Below, in pieces: positions 53,278 to 62,461 of a stretch of 64,000 bases of DNA. Numbering within the stretch: the first letter of the stretch is position 1; each line of letters begins with the position of its first letter. Made by a program: the position numbers and the translations under genes. The DNA comes from Ruminococcus sp. AF46-10NS (GTDB lineage: Bacteria; Bacillota; Clostridia; Lachnospirales; Lachnospiraceae): assembly GCF_003474435.1 (NCBI RefSeq), contig NZ_QRNF01000001.1, positions 1 through 64,000 on the forward strand, in the 5' to 3' direction. The notes under the pieces were generated by a model. It was not told the DNA's origin and did no database searches. It saw only the letters and a list, made by a program, of their open reading frames with translations.

Positions 53278-54201
53278 ATGAAAGAGCCGGTTCTGGTAGT
53301 AATGGCAGCAGGAATGGGAAGCCGATACGGTGGTCTCAAGCAGATCGACCCGGTAGATCAGGAAGGCCATATTATCATGGATTTTTCCATTTATGACGCT
53401 GTACGCGCAGGCTTTAAGAAAGTTATCTTTATTATAAAGAAAGAAAATGAGCAGGATTTCCGTGATGCCATTGGTGACCGTTTAAGCGATAAGGTGGAGA
53501 TCGTTTATGTGCATCAGGATCTGAATAACATTCCGGAGGGATTCAAAGTTCCGGAAGGACGTGTGAAGCCATGGGGAACAGGACATGCAGTATTAAGCTG
53601 CCTGAATGAGATAGGCGGACCGTTTGTTGTAATTAATGCAGATGATTATTACGGAACTCACGCATTTAAAATGGCGTATGATTTCCTGATCCATGCTGAG
53701 GAAGAAAGTGTTCCGGCTCAGTATATGATGGTCGGATACCGTCTGGAGAACACGCTGACAGATAATGGCTATGTATCCCGCGGTGTCTGCGAGACAGACG
53801 AGAACGGATATCTTGCAGATATCAATGAGAGAACTCACATTGAAAAACGTGACGGCGGAGCAGCTTACACAGAGGACGATGGAAAAACATGGACAGCACT
53901 TCCTGTTGACGCACCGGTATCCATGAATATGTGGGGCTTCACCGGCGGATTCATGAAAGAGCTGGAAGCGCGATTTCCTGTATTCCTTGAGAAAAACATT
54001 CCGGTCAATCCGCTGAAGTGCGAGTACTTCCTTCCGTTTGTAGTAGATGAACTTCTTAAAGAAAAGAAAGCTACAGTAAAAGTGCTTACCACACAGGATA
54101 AATGGTACGGCGTAACTTATAAAGAGGATAAGCCGGTAGTTGTGGCTGCGATCCAGAGCCTGAAGGATCAGGGTCTTTATCCTCAGGGACTGTGGGACTA
54201 A
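53278..54201 (+). CDS. Sugar nucleotidyltransferase-like protein
   Basis: A 307-residue protein with the nucleotidyltransferase fold: VVMAAGMGSRYGGLKQIDPV at the N-terminus is the G-x-G-x-R nucleotide loop with its Lys, and FVVINADDYYG holds the metal-binding Asp. Such enzymes join a nucleotide to a sugar phosphate. The exact sugar is not clear. It precedes galE and glf, which suggests supply of cell-surface polysaccharide precursors. The ATG at 53278 follows AGGAGGA. Confidence 0.85.
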   Translation: MKEPVLVVMAAGMGSRYGGLKQIDPVDQEGHIIMDFSIYDAVRAGFKKVIFIIKKENEQDFRDAIGDRLSDKVEIVYVHQDLNNIPEGFKVPEGRVKPWGTGHAVLSCLNEIGGPFVVINADDYYGTHAFKMAYDFLIHAEEESVPAQYMMVGYRLENTLTDNGYVSRGVCETDENGYLADINERTHIEKRDGGAAYTEDDGKTWTALPVDAPVSMNMWGFTGGFMKELEARFPVFLEKNIPVNPLKCEYFLPFVVDELLKEKKATVKVLTTQDKWYGVTYKEDKPVVVAAIQSLKDQGLYPQGLWD

Positions 54202-54325
54202 GTGATTTTCACAGATCTGAGAGGAAGTCATGTACGAAACCTGGTTTTCTGCTATTGTGGAAAACAGGCAGCAGTGTTAAAATAAACACGAACGCTATAA
54301 ACCTAATCTGAGGAGGAGAAAAACT

Positions 54326-55342
54326 ATGGCAATTTTAGTAACAGGTGGAGCAGGATACATTGGAAGTCATACAGTTGTAGAGCTGCAGAACGCAGGATAT
54401 GATGTTGTAGTAGTTGACAATTTGGCTAATTCCAGTGAGAAGGCTCTTGACAGAGTATCCAAGATTACAGGCAAGCCGGTGAAATTTTATAAGGCAGACA
54501 TTCTGGATCGTGAAGCAATGAATAAGGTTTTTGACAGCGAGAAGATCGATTCCTGTATTCATTTTGCAGGACTGAAAGCAGTAGGTGAATCTGTTGCCAA
54601 GCCATGGGAGTACTACGAGAACAATATCGCGGGAACCCTGACACTTGTGGACGTGATGAGAAAACATAATGTAAAGAATATTATTTTCTCTTCCTCAGCA
54701 ACTGTATACGGCGATCCGGCTATGATCCCGATCACAGAGGAGTGCCCGAAGGGACAGTGCACTAACCCATACGGCTGGACAAAATCCATGCTGGAGCAGA
54801 TCCTGACAGACATCCAGAAAGCAGATCCGGAGTGGAACGTAGTACTTCTTCGTTACTTCAATCCGATTGGTGCTCATAAGAGCGGAACTATCGGTGAGAA
54901 CCCGAACGGAATCCCGAACAATCTGATGCCGTATATCACACAGGTTGCAGTAGGTAAGCTGAAAGAGCTTGGTGTATTCGGAAATGACTACGACACACCG
55001 GACGGAACAGGTGTCCGTGACTACATCCATGTAGTAGACCTTGCTAAAGGACATGTAAAAGCTCTCAGGAAACTTGAGGACAACTCAGGCTTAAGTATTT
55101 ACAACCTTGGAACAGGTAAAGGATACAGCGTACTCGATATTGTTAAAAACTTTGAGGCAGCTACAGGGGTTAAGATCCCATACGTGATCAAACCACGCCG
55201 CCCAGGCGACATCGCAACCTGCTATTCCGATGCAACCAAGGCAGAGAAAGAACTCGGCTGGAAAGCAGAGAACGGAATCCGCGAAATGTGTGCAGATTCC
55301 TGGAAATGGCAGAGCCAGAACCCGAATGGATATGAGGAATAA
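54326..55342 (+). CDS. galE: UDP-glucose 4-epimerase
   Basis: A 338-residue short-chain dehydrogenase-type epimerase that interconverts UDP-glucose and UDP-galactose. NAD-binding loop [11 protein letters not shown] at the start, catalytic Ser in FSSSATVYG and Tyr-x-x-x-Lys in NPYGWTKSM (Tyr and Lys), with RYFNPIGAH afterwards. It makes the UDP-galactose used by the next enzyme, glf. GAGGAGGAG precedes the ATG. A candidate -10 (TAAAAT) with a CCTGGTTTTC/GAAAACAGG hairpin lies upstream. Confidence 0.97.
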   Translation: MAILVTGGAGYIGSHTVVELQNAGYDVVVVDNLANSSEKALDRVSKITGKPVKFYKADILDREAMNKVFDSEKIDSCIHFAGLKAVGESVAKPWEYYENNIAGTLTLVDVMRKHNVKNIIFSSSATVYGDPAMIPITEECPKGQCTNPYGWTKSMLEQILTDIQKADPEWNVVLLRYFNPIGAHKSGTIGENPNGIPNNLMPYITQVAVGKLKELGVFGNDYDTPDGTGVRDYIHVVDLAKGHVKALRKLEDNSGLSIYNLGTGKGYSVLDIVKNFEAATGVKIPYVIKPRRPGDIATCYSDATKAEKELGWKAENGIREMCADSWKWQSQNPNGYEE

Positions 55343-55378
55343 GGCTTTATAAGTACATAGAAACCTGGATAAAAATGG

Positions 55379-55415
55379 CAGGCAGCAATAATAGAAGATG
55401 CTGCCTGTTGTTTTT
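55379..55415 (+). terminator. Terminator after galE
   Basis: CAGGCAGCA pairs with TGCTGCCTG around an 11-base loop, followed by TTGTTTTT. Confidence 0.85.
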
Positions 55416-55430
55416 CTGGATTAAGGAAGC

Positions 55431-55463
55431 TCCCTGTGAGGATGCGAATATCTGATTGACTTT
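55431..55463 (+). repeat. Dispersed intergenic repeat, copy 1
   Basis: CCCTGTGAGGATGCGAATAT, then CTGATTGAC. It closely matches copy 2 at 57592-57622 (CC-TG-GAGG-TGCGAATATC-G-TTGAC shared). Confidence 0.55.
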
Positions 55464-55537
55464 CACAGAACACTTGCCATATCAGTATCACAGGTGTTAG
55501 AATGGACATTATCAAGTAATAAGAGGAGAAAATTTAA

Positions 55538-56653
55538 ATGTACGATTATCTTATCGTAGGTGCCGGTCTATACGGCGCAGTCTTTGCTCATGAGGCGAAG
55601 AAGGCAGGCAAATCTGTTCTCGTAATCGACAAACGTCCGAACATTGCCGGAAATGTGTACACAGAAAAGGTTGAGGGAATCAACGTACATAAATATGGTG
55701 CACATATTTTCCATACAAATAACAAGAAGGTATGGAATTACATCACACAGTTTGCTGAGTTCAACCGGTTTACGAACAGCCCGGTAGCCAACTATCATGG
55801 AGAGCTGTACAGCCTTCCGTTTAACATGTACACATTTAATAAGATGTGGGGTGTAGTAACACCGGAAGAGGCTGCTGCGAAGATTGAAGAGCAGCGTAAG
55901 ACTGCTGGTATCACAGAACCGAAGAATCTGGAAGAGCAGGCGATCAGTCTTGTTGGTACAGATATCTATGAGAAACTGATCAAAGGATATACAGAGAAGC
56001 AGTGGGGACGTCCGTGCACAGAGCTTCCGTCCTTTATCATTAAGAGACTTCCAGTTCGTCTTACTTTTGATAACAATTATTTCAATGCTCTTTATCAGGG
56101 AATTCCAGTTGGCGGTTATACCAAGATGGTTGCCAATCTTCTGGATGGCATTGAAGTACGCCTGAATGAGGATTACCTTGCAAAAAAAGCAGAGTATGAT
56201 GCAATGGCAGACAAGGTTATCTACACAGGTGCTATTGATGCATACTTTGGTTACAAGCTTGGTACGCTGGAGTACCGTTCTGTAAGATTTGAGAACGAGA
56301 CTCTTGATAAGCCGAATTTCCAGGGTAATGCAGCTGTGAACTATACAGATGTGGAGACACCTTGGACACGTATCATTGAGCATAAATGGTTTGAATTCGG
56401 TAAAGATGAGGAAGGCAATGATCTTCCTAAGACGGTGATCAGCCGTGAATACAGTTCTGAGTGGAAACCAGGCGATGAGCCGTATTATCCGGTTAATGAT
56501 GAGAAGAACGGACAGCTTTATGCGCAGTACAAAGAGCTGGCAGAGAAGGAACTGAAGGTGATCTTTGGCGGTCGTCTTGGTGAATACAAATATTACGACA
56601 TGGATGCAGTTATCGCATCTGCACTGGATATGTGCGAGAAAGAGCTGGCATAA
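55538..56653 (+). CDS. glf: UDP-galactopyranose mutase
   Basis: A 371-residue FAD enzyme that converts UDP-galactopyranose to UDP-galactofuranose, the donor for galactofuranose in surface glycans. N-terminal FAD loop (DYLIVGAGLYGAVFAHEA), then VIDKRPNIAGNVY and the mobile-lid region with conserved Arg and Trp residues (EKQWGRPCTELP, RLPVRLTFDNNYF). AGAGGAG precedes the ATG. With galE upstream it forms a galactofuranose supply pair, but no glycosyltransferases are in this window. Confidence 0.97.
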   Translation: MYDYLIVGAGLYGAVFAHEAKKAGKSVLVIDKRPNIAGNVYTEKVEGINVHKYGAHIFHTNNKKVWNYITQFAEFNRFTNSPVANYHGELYSLPFNMYTFNKMWGVVTPEEAAAKIEEQRKTAGITEPKNLEEQAISLVGTDIYEKLIKGYTEKQWGRPCTELPSFIIKRLPVRLTFDNNYFNALYQGIPVGGYTKMVANLLDGIEVRLNEDYLAKKAEYDAMADKVIYTGAIDAYFGYKLGTLEYRSVRFENETLDKPNFQGNAAVNYTDVETPWTRIIEHKWFEFGKDEEGNDLPKTVISREYSSEWKPGDEPYYPVNDEKNGQLYAQYKELAEKELKVIFGGRLGEYKYYDMDAVIASALDMCEKELA

Positions 56654-56670
56654 GACAGATCCAGTTTAAC

Positions 56671-56691
56671 CGATAAACTGGACTAACAAAA
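56671..56691 (+). other. Small hairpin after glf
   Basis: CCAGTTTA pairs perfectly with TAAACTGG around ACCGA. No T-run follows; it precedes the main terminator. Confidence 0.5.
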
Positions 56692-56694
56692 GAT

Positions 56695-56742
56695 AAAATC
56701 CTCTTATATTTCGGATCAGACAGGGAAATATAGGAGGATTTT
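56695..56742 (+). terminator. Strong terminator after glf
   Basis: AAAATCCTCTTATATTTC pairs with GAAATATAGGAGGATTTT (one G-T or mismatch), around 12 loop bases. Flanking A and T runs could let it work on both strands. Confidence 0.85.
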
Positions 56743-56860
56743 GTCTATATAGAGATACTATAGCATTTATAAAATAATGATATCAAATCTGAGACCTGTA
56801 TGGATGGTATAGTTGTTTTTGAAATGATGTACTAAGTAAGTGGCGAGGAGAGGAATCAGA

Positions 56861-57589
56861 ATGAAAAGGGTAAGGTATATTTTCGCAGCAGGGGTTGTGT
56901 CAGCGGCAATGGCAATGAGTATTCCTGTTTATGCGGACCGGTCAGGTAAGGTAGAGCTTCCGCAGGACAATACCGATTATTATATGACAGTGGATTCCGG
57001 AGGAGTTGGAGTTGATATTTATCCGGAAACCAGTGATAAAAGTGAAAAATTGAATGACAAAACAGTAGAAGACGGAACGGTTTTACACATTGAAGGCGAG
57101 ACAGAGAAGAATGGTGAAAGCTGGGGATATACAGAATATAATGGAACCCATGGTTACGTTCCTCTCGATGAGCTGAGACCATCAAAGGAAGATGAAATTG
57201 CAGCAGAAAAAAATACTACAGAGACAGAAAAGGATAGCACAGCAGTTGAGAAAGACAGTTTAGCAGCAGAAAAGGACAGCACGGCATCAGAAAAAGACAG
57301 CACAGTAAAACGGAAAGACAATACGACAAATACTACAGATGGAGAGAATACTGCAGAATCTGAAAAAAGTGGAGAGTCTCCAGGAACGGAGGATCAATCA
57401 GTCGTAAAAATGTCACCGGTTCCAACAGAAACTGAAGAATCAGTAAAGCCAAAGCCTGTAAATGGGACTGCAACAGCATCTTTCAAAGAGGAAGAACCCT
57501 GGTATCAGAATCCATTTTTGTGGATCGGATGCGCAGCAATACTTGCAGTGATCGGAATTTTAGTTTATCATTTTAACAAGATCAAGTAA
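56861..57589 (+). CDS. Secreted SH3-domain protein with C-terminal membrane anchor
   Basis: A 242-residue protein: a signal peptide (residues 1-26, KRVRYIFAAGVVSAAMAMSIPVYA), a bacterial SH3-like domain (about 40-105, VDIYPETSDKSEKLNDKT and WGYTEYNGTHGYVPLDEL), a low-complexity stretch with EKDS-type repeats (about 115-165) and a C-terminal helix (LWIGCAAILAVIGILVYHF) with basic tail. Bacterial SH3 domains bind peptidoglycan. It is likely tethered at the cell surface facing the wall. The ATG at 56861 follows GAGGAGAGGA. It is next to a secreted protease. Confidence 0.85.
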   Translation: MKRVRYIFAAGVVSAAMAMSIPVYADRSGKVELPQDNTDYYMTVDSGGVGVDIYPETSDKSEKLNDKTVEDGTVLHIEGETEKNGESWGYTEYNGTHGYVPLDELRPSKEDEIAAEKNTTETEKDSTAVEKDSLAAEKDSTASEKDSTVKRKDNTTNTTDGENTAESEKSGESPGTEDQSVVKMSPVPTETEESVKPKPVNGTATASFKEEEPWYQNPFLWIGCAAILAVIGILVYHFNKIK

Positions 57590-57591
57590 GT

Positions 57592-57685
57592 ACCTTGCGA
57601 GGCTGCGAATATCCGCTTGACCAAGATCAAGTAAGTTCTTTGCAGAGATGAAATAAGCAGCCAAGTAGTTGCGAATATTCACTTA
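57592..57685 (+). repeat. Dispersed intergenic repeat, copy 2 plus local duplication
   Basis: CCTTGCGAGGCTGCGAATAT, then CCGCTTGAC matches copy 1 at 55431. A weaker third copy (GTTGCGAATATTCACTTAAG) lies at about 57665. AAGATCAAGTAAGT at the end of the SH3 gene is repeated about 42 bases later. Confidence 0.55.
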
Positions 57686-57745
57686 AGAAAATGGGGATAA
57701 AGTAATAATATAAGAAATACAAACGAAAGATAAGAGGAAATCCAG

Positions 57746-60655
57746 GTGAAGCATTTACATCTGATCAGAAAAAAATTACTGCCATTGTTTATAAGTGCAG
57801 TTGTGATGGCAAGCCAGATTCCGGTTGTTGCAGCAGATTTTAGTGATGTAGAGATAGAGACCGGAGAAGACAGTACAATGCAGGAGAATACTGCAGAGGA
57901 TTGGAATCAGCAGAGTGAGGAGTCAGGGGAAACAGATACTGATATATACGGAGAAGATATTAGCGGAGCTGTTTCAGAGAGCAGTGAGAGTATCCAGCAG
58001 GAGAGCAGTGAGGAAAACGAGGAAATTTCCCTGCAAGGTTCTGAAACAGATGATACAGCCACAGAAATAGAGCAGTTTTCACTGGAACAGACTGATCCAT
58101 TCAGTGACGGAGAGACTGAATTTGACAGTGAAGACACCGGAATTGAATATATTAAAGGAAGACCGCTGACAGAAGAGGAAGAGAAGGAACAGCTGGCACC
58201 TTTTGACAGCCTGACGTCCTATTCCACAGCCATTGAGATCGGAAATGATACGGATGAGATTCCAATGGGAAGAGCAGTGGCGTATTCTTCTTACTATAAT
58301 GCAGCAGAACAGGGGTATGTAACCTCTGTAAAAAATCAGGATCCGTATGGAATGTGCTGGGCATTTGGAATGGCATCTCTTATGGAGACATCTCTTCTTT
58401 CGCAGGGGCTTGGAGCGTATGATCTGTCTGAGGAGCATCTTGCATATTTCTGGGCGAACAGAAGCAATGATCCTCTTGGAAATACTGCAGGGGATATTAA
58501 TCGTCATTATGGAACGGATGATTATGGAAATGTTGATTATCACGAAGGGGGAAATGATCTCCTGGCATCTATGTTTCTGAGTACCTGGTCAGGGATGACG
58601 ACAGAGGCAGATGTTCCCCTGGCAACAGATTCCACACATACACAGAAGACAGGGGCAATTCCTGCCAGGTCAAAGGAATTCCATTCATCAGCATACTTGA
58701 AGAATTCGTATTTTTCGGATTACTCAGTAAGTGCCATGAAGAAGCTTCTGACAGCGAATCATTCCGTTTCGATCATGTATAATGCACAGAACCGATATTA
58801 TAATGCCAGCACGGCAGCGTATTCTTATCCTACCAGTACCAAGAGTGTAAACCATGTGGTAACAGTGGTTGGATGGGATGATAATTATTCTGCATCGAAT
58901 TTTGCGGCTGCTTCCAAGGTAACTTCGGACGGTGCATGGATCGTCAAGAACAGCTGGGGTACAGACTGGGGAAAAGATGGCTATTTCTATATGTCCTATG
59001 AGGATAAGTCTGTATGTGAACTCGTTGCAGTTATAGCAGCAGCGAAACCGGAGTATACCAATAATTACTTCTATGACGGAACTTCAGGACTTGCCTCAAT
59101 CAAAATGTATTCCGGCGAGAAATTTGCCAGCATTTTTAAAGCCAGTGCAGGCAAGGGAAAGGCAGAAAGCCTGGGGGAAGTGACTCTGGCATCTATGAGT
59201 GATAACAGTTCCTTTACTGTACAGGTTTATACGAATCTGAAAGATGTCAGTGATCCGACAAGCGGAACGCCCGCCTATGCACAGCCAATATCCTGTGTTC
59301 AGTCCATGGCAGGAATAGAAACTTTTAAGATCCCGGAAGTTCTGATCAGTCAGAACAGTTTGTATTCTGTGGTGATAACCAATGCCGGCAGCAAGAAATT
59401 GAAGTATTATGTGGAAGCAAGTGTGGATTATACATGGTGTAAGTTTAAAGCTTCTGTTTCAGCCGACCAGAGTTTTATTTATTATCCGGAAGATACAGAC
59501 TGGATGGATGCCAAAGAATATAGTCCATCTATAACACCTCGTATCAAAGCACATACCAGAACGCTGAACAGCGCAGCGAAGATGACTCTGTCAGCGTCAT
59601 CCCTCAGTATGAATGCAGGTGATAAGAAGACACTCAAAGCATCAGCAACCAGAGCTGAGATGACATCTTCAGGAATTACATGGACAAGTTCTGATAAGAA
59701 TATTGCCACAGTTAGTACGAAGGGCGTGATCACGGCAAAGAAGCCTGGAACAGTGACCATTTCCTGCTATGGAAATAACGCCAAAGGAATCAAAGCTTCC
59801 TGCAAAGTTACTGTAAAACTTAAGAAAACTGCAGGAGTAAAGATATCAGGAAAGTCTTACAATAAGATCAATATCGCCTGGTCAGCAGTATCTGGCTGCA
59901 ACCGTTATGTAGTTTATCGTTCACAGAATGGCGGAAAAGAGAAAAAGCTTACCACTGTCAAAGCTAATGTAAAAACCTGGCAGGATACGGCTGTAAAGAC
60001 AGGAAACACGTATACTTACCGGGTTCGTGCAGCATATGTGATCAGCGGAAAAACAACAGTGTACGGCGGATATTCAGATAAAGTATCTGCAAAAGCAGAG
60101 CCAGGTAAAGCAACTGCGAAAGCCTCTGCAAAAATCGGTCCATATAATATGGTTTCTTGGAATAAGGTCTCAGGGGCTGGCGGATACCGGATCTACCGCA
60201 AGGTAAAAGGACAGAACTGGAAATGTATAAAAGAAGTAAAGAGTACGGTATTAAGTTATAAAGATTCCAGTGTTCAGGGAATCATCACTTACGCTTATGC
60301 AGTTCGTGCATATCGTACTGTAGGTGGAAAGAAAATCTTGGGTGGTTATAAAGCAAGTAGCTATATCCAGTCTTATCCATTGAAACAGAAGATCTCAAAA
60401 ATATGCAAAACATCGAGCGGCCTTAAAATTTACTGGAGTACCCAGAAAAAAGCTTCCGGATATCAGATCTACCGGAAAACAAAGAACAGTTCCTGGAAAA
60501 AGATCAAAACAATTTCCAATGGAAAGACAGCATCATTTGAGGATAGGAGAGCAAAGAAAGGCACAACTTACTATTATGCAGTGCGTGCCGGTGCAAAAAC
60601 ATCTACAGGCAAAACTGTATACGGCAGCTATACAGCAAAAACAGCGAAACGATAA
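57746..60655 (+). CDS. Secreted papain-like (C1A) protease with Ig-like and FN3 domains
   Basis: A 969-residue secreted protein. Signal peptide (about 1-29), an acidic Ser/Glu-rich pro-region (30-150), then a C1A peptidase: Gln and Cys204 (VKNQDPYGMCWAFGM), His370 (SVNHVVTVVGWDDNY) and Asn402 (WIVKNSWGTDWG). After a beta-rich linker, a BIG2 Ig-like domain (ITWTSSDKNIATVSTKGVIT) and about three fibronectin type III-like repeats (NIAWSAVSGCNRYVVYR, MVSWNKVSGAGGYRIYR, KIYWSTQKKASGYQIYR) follow. The start is GTG with an AGAGG site. The adhesion-type repeats suggest it works on host or bacterial surface proteins. No LPXTG anchor is visible. Confidence 0.92.
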   Translation: MKHLHLIRKKLLPLFISAVVMASQIPVVAADFSDVEIETGEDSTMQENTAEDWNQQSEESGETDTDIYGEDISGAVSESSESIQQESSEENEEISLQGSETDDTATEIEQFSLEQTDPFSDGETEFDSEDTGIEYIKGRPLTEEEEKEQLAPFDSLTSYSTAIEIGNDTDEIPMGRAVAYSSYYNAAEQGYVTSVKNQDPYGMCWAFGMASLMETSLLSQGLGAYDLSEEHLAYFWANRSNDPLGNTAGDINRHYGTDDYGNVDYHEGGNDLLASMFLSTWSGMTTEADVPLATDSTHTQKTGAIPARSKEFHSSAYLKNSYFSDYSVSAMKKLLTANHSVSIMYNAQNRYYNASTAAYSYPTSTKSVNHVVTVVGWDDNYSASNFAAASKVTSDGAWIVKNSWGTDWGKDGYFYMSYEDKSVCELVAVIAAAKPEYTNNYFYDGTSGLASIKMYSGEKFASIFKASAGKGKAESLGEVTLASMSDNSSFTVQVYTNLKDVSDPTSGTPAYAQPISCVQSMAGIETFKIPEVLISQNSLYSVVITNAGSKKLKYYVEASVDYTWCKFKASVSADQSFIYYPEDTDWMDAKEYSPSITPRIKAHTRTLNSAAKMTLSASSLSMNAGDKKTLKASATRAEMTSSGITWTSSDKNIATVSTKGVITAKKPGTVTISCYGNNAKGIKASCKVTVKLKKTAGVKISGKSYNKINIAWSAVSGCNRYVVYRSQNGGKEKKLTTVKANVKTWQDTAVKTGNTYTYRVRAAYVISGKTTVYGGYSDKVSAKAEPGKATAKASAKIGPYNMVSWNKVSGAGGYRIYRKVKGQNWKCIKEVKSTVLSYKDSSVQGIITYAYAVRAYRTVGGKKILGGYKASSYIQSYPLKQKISKICKTSSGLKIYWSTQKKASGYQIYRKTKNSSWKKIKTISNGKTASFEDRRAKKGTTYYYAVRAGAKTSTGKTVYGSYTAKTAKR

Positions 60656-60676
60656 ATATACAGAATAGAGAAATAG

Positions 60677-60737
60677 AAAACTCCCGTTTTCCTTCCTGAA
60701 AAGACGATCATCAGGCAGTGAAATCGGGAGTTTTTGG
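60677..60737. terminator. Bidirectional terminator between the protease and fucU
   Basis: AAAACTCCCG pairs perfectly with CGGGAGTTTT around a 38-base loop holding an inner CCTGA/TCAGG stem. It serves convergent genes on both strands. Confidence 0.8.
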
Positions 60738-60777
60738 TTGAATATGTGTATAGATATCAGGCAGTTACGTAAGAAGA

Positions 60778-61224
60778 TCAGTCGTTGTTGATAACAACAC
60801 CTTTCTGAAGCATTATATTTGCATAAAGAGCTTTCTCACCTGTGGAGATGATGCAGTAAGCTGTCTTAGCTTCATCATAGAATGCGAAACGCTCGATATT
60901 TCCAATTGCTTTTTCGCCACGCTCGTCATGTTTGGACACGATTTCTTTGTATGTATCCCAGATCGGTGTCTCAACATTATCGCCAGGCATTACTTCCATC
61001 AGGTTTACCGGATGCTCTACATAAGTATCAAGCGGGAACAGCTTCAGGATCGCATCAAGGATCTCCGGAACACCGTGTCCGTCGCAGCGGATGGTGATAG
61101 CGTTCTTTCCCATGGATTCTACAGGGAAGTTGCCGTCTGCGATTACAAGACGGTCACTGTGACCCATCTCGCATAATACCTTCAGTAATTCTGGTGATAA
61201 GATTTCTGGAATTCCTTTTAACAT
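60778..61224 (-). CDS. FucU/RbsD family sugar mutarotase
   Basis: A 148-residue protein that interconverts sugar anomers, as L-fucose mutarotase FucU or ribose pyranase RbsD. Family features: LLKVLCEMGHSDRLVIADGNFP with the catalytic His, the later DGHGVPEILDAIL, and the Tyr-containing end (AFYDEAKTAYCIISTGEKALYANIMLQKG). It fits FucU better in length and in GHGDxLV-type spacing. It is transcribed away from the aldolase-LacI-kinase genes, sharing the 349-base regulatory gap, and probably works in the same sugar pathway. AGGAGG precedes the start. Confidence 0.9.
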   Translation of the reverse strand: MLKGIPEILSPELLKVLCEMGHSDRLVIADGNFPVESMGKNAITIRCDGHGVPEILDAILKLFPLDTYVEHPVNLMEVMPGDNVETPIWDTYKEIVSKHDERGEKAIGNIERFAFYDEAKTAYCIISTGEKALYANIMLQKGVVINND

Positions 61225-61457
61225 AGTTAATATCCTCCTAAGATAAATTGATCATTTACAGCATTGCAGAAATTATTGCATCAGGTCAGGTTTAAGATTC
61301 AGCTGCTCAGAGAATAATTTATGCAGTTGCCATATCTGCCGGTCATATCAGACGTTCCTGCCCGGCCACAGGTTTTTATATCTTTATAGATTAATCTAAC
61401 GGTATTTTATCTTCTTTTCAAGGCAATATTTTCCTTTAAATGATGAATATTTTATGG

Positions 61458-61486
61458 TTGACAGAAACGTTTCGGAGAGCTATGAT
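61458..61486 (+). promoter_or_regulatory. Sigma-A promoter of the sugar operon
   Basis: TTGACA (61458-61463) and TATGAT (61481-61486) separated by 17 bases. The spacer contains the first LacI-type operator. Confidence 0.85.
61464..61473. promoter_or_regulatory. LacI-type operator O1
   Basis: GAAACGTTTC, a perfect palindrome with central CG, lies between the -35 and -10 elements, where a bound repressor would block RNA polymerase. It is a LacI-family type of site. Confidence 0.8.
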
Positions 61487-61497
61487 AAACTCAAACA

Positions 61498-61507
61498 GAA
61501 ACGTTTC
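61498..61507. promoter_or_regulatory. LacI-type operator O2
   Basis: A second GAAACGTTTC, 34 bases after O1 and just beyond the expected transcription start. Both copies share flanking ACA before and GG after, so cooperative binding is likely. Confidence 0.8.
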
Positions 61508-61573
61508 GGTTTCTGGACCGACAATAGATATTATTTAGAAAATAAACACAATATTCCAAGGAGGAAAAAGATT

Positions 61574-62425
61574 ATGCCACTGGTTACATCGAAAGAAATG
61601 CTGTTAAAAGCACAGAAAGGCGGATACGCAGTAGGAGCATTCAATGCAGAGAATATGGAGATGGTGAAAGCAATCATCCAGGCTGCTGAGGAGCTGAAAG
61701 CTCCGGTTATGATCCAGACGACACCATCTACGGTTAAGTATGGTACTGTTGAGACCTATGCAGCGATCGTTGCAGCTGAGGCTGCCAAGGCTTCTGTTCC
61801 GGTTTGCCTTCATCTTGACCATGGCAGCAGCTTTGAGCTGGCTATGCAGGCAATGCATGCAGGTTACACATCTGTTATGATCGACGGTTCCAAACTGGAT
61901 TTTGAGGACAATATTAAAGAGACAAAGAGAGTTGCGGATGTAGCTGCTGCCCTGAACATTCCGTGTGAGGCTGAACTTGGTAAAGTCGGCGGTAAGGAAG
62001 ATGATCTTGAGGCAGAGGCAGACACCAACACAGATCCGCAGGAAGCAAAAGAATTCGTAGAGCGCACAGGTGTTACTTCCCTTGCAGTTGCAATTGGAAC
62101 AGCACACGGTTTTTATGTAGGAACTCCGGTTCTTGATAAAGAACGTTTAAGCGAGATCCGTGAAGTTGTTGATATTCCACTTGTTCTTCACGGAGCATCC
62201 GGTCTCAGTGATGAGGATGTAAGCGACTGTGTAAAACGTGGTATCTGCAAGGTAAACTTTGCAACAGAGCTTCGTGCGGCATATTCCAAGGCGGTTAAGG
62301 AGACATTTGCAGAGAATGAGAATACCATCGATCCGAAAGCATACGGAAAGAAAGCGATTCAGGCTGTAAAAGAGCTTGTTGAGGCTCGTATGAAAGTCTG
62401 CGGCTGCGACGGAAAGGCAGAATAA
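61574..62425 (+). CDS. Class II ketose-bisphosphate aldolase
   Basis: A 283-residue zinc aldolase of the fructose/tagatose-bisphosphate group, cleaving a ketose 1,6-bisphosphate into dihydroxyacetone phosphate and an aldehyde. It shows the zinc-binding HLDHGSSFEL, the GTAHGFY metal His region and PLVLHGASGLSDEDV. Its length and a near-start YAVGAFNAENMEMVKAI fit GatY/KbaY-like enzymes as well as FbaA. The ATG at 61574 follows AAGGAGGA; the frame from 61454 overlaps the promoter and operators and is not used. Operator control suggests it is inducible and not glycolytic. Confidence 0.93.
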   Translation: MPLVTSKEMLLKAQKGGYAVGAFNAENMEMVKAIIQAAEELKAPVMIQTTPSTVKYGTVETYAAIVAAEAAKASVPVCLHLDHGSSFELAMQAMHAGYTSVMIDGSKLDFEDNIKETKRVADVAAALNIPCEAELGKVGGKEDDLEAEADTNTDPQEAKEFVERTGVTSLAVAIGTAHGFYVGTPVLDKERLSEIREVVDIPLVLHGASGLSDEDVSDCVKRGICKVNFATELRAAYSKAVKETFAENENTIDPKAYGKKAIQAVKELVEARMKVCGCDGKAE

Positions 62426-62461
62426 GTATTGCGGTAAAATGCAGATAATGAGGTGATAAGT

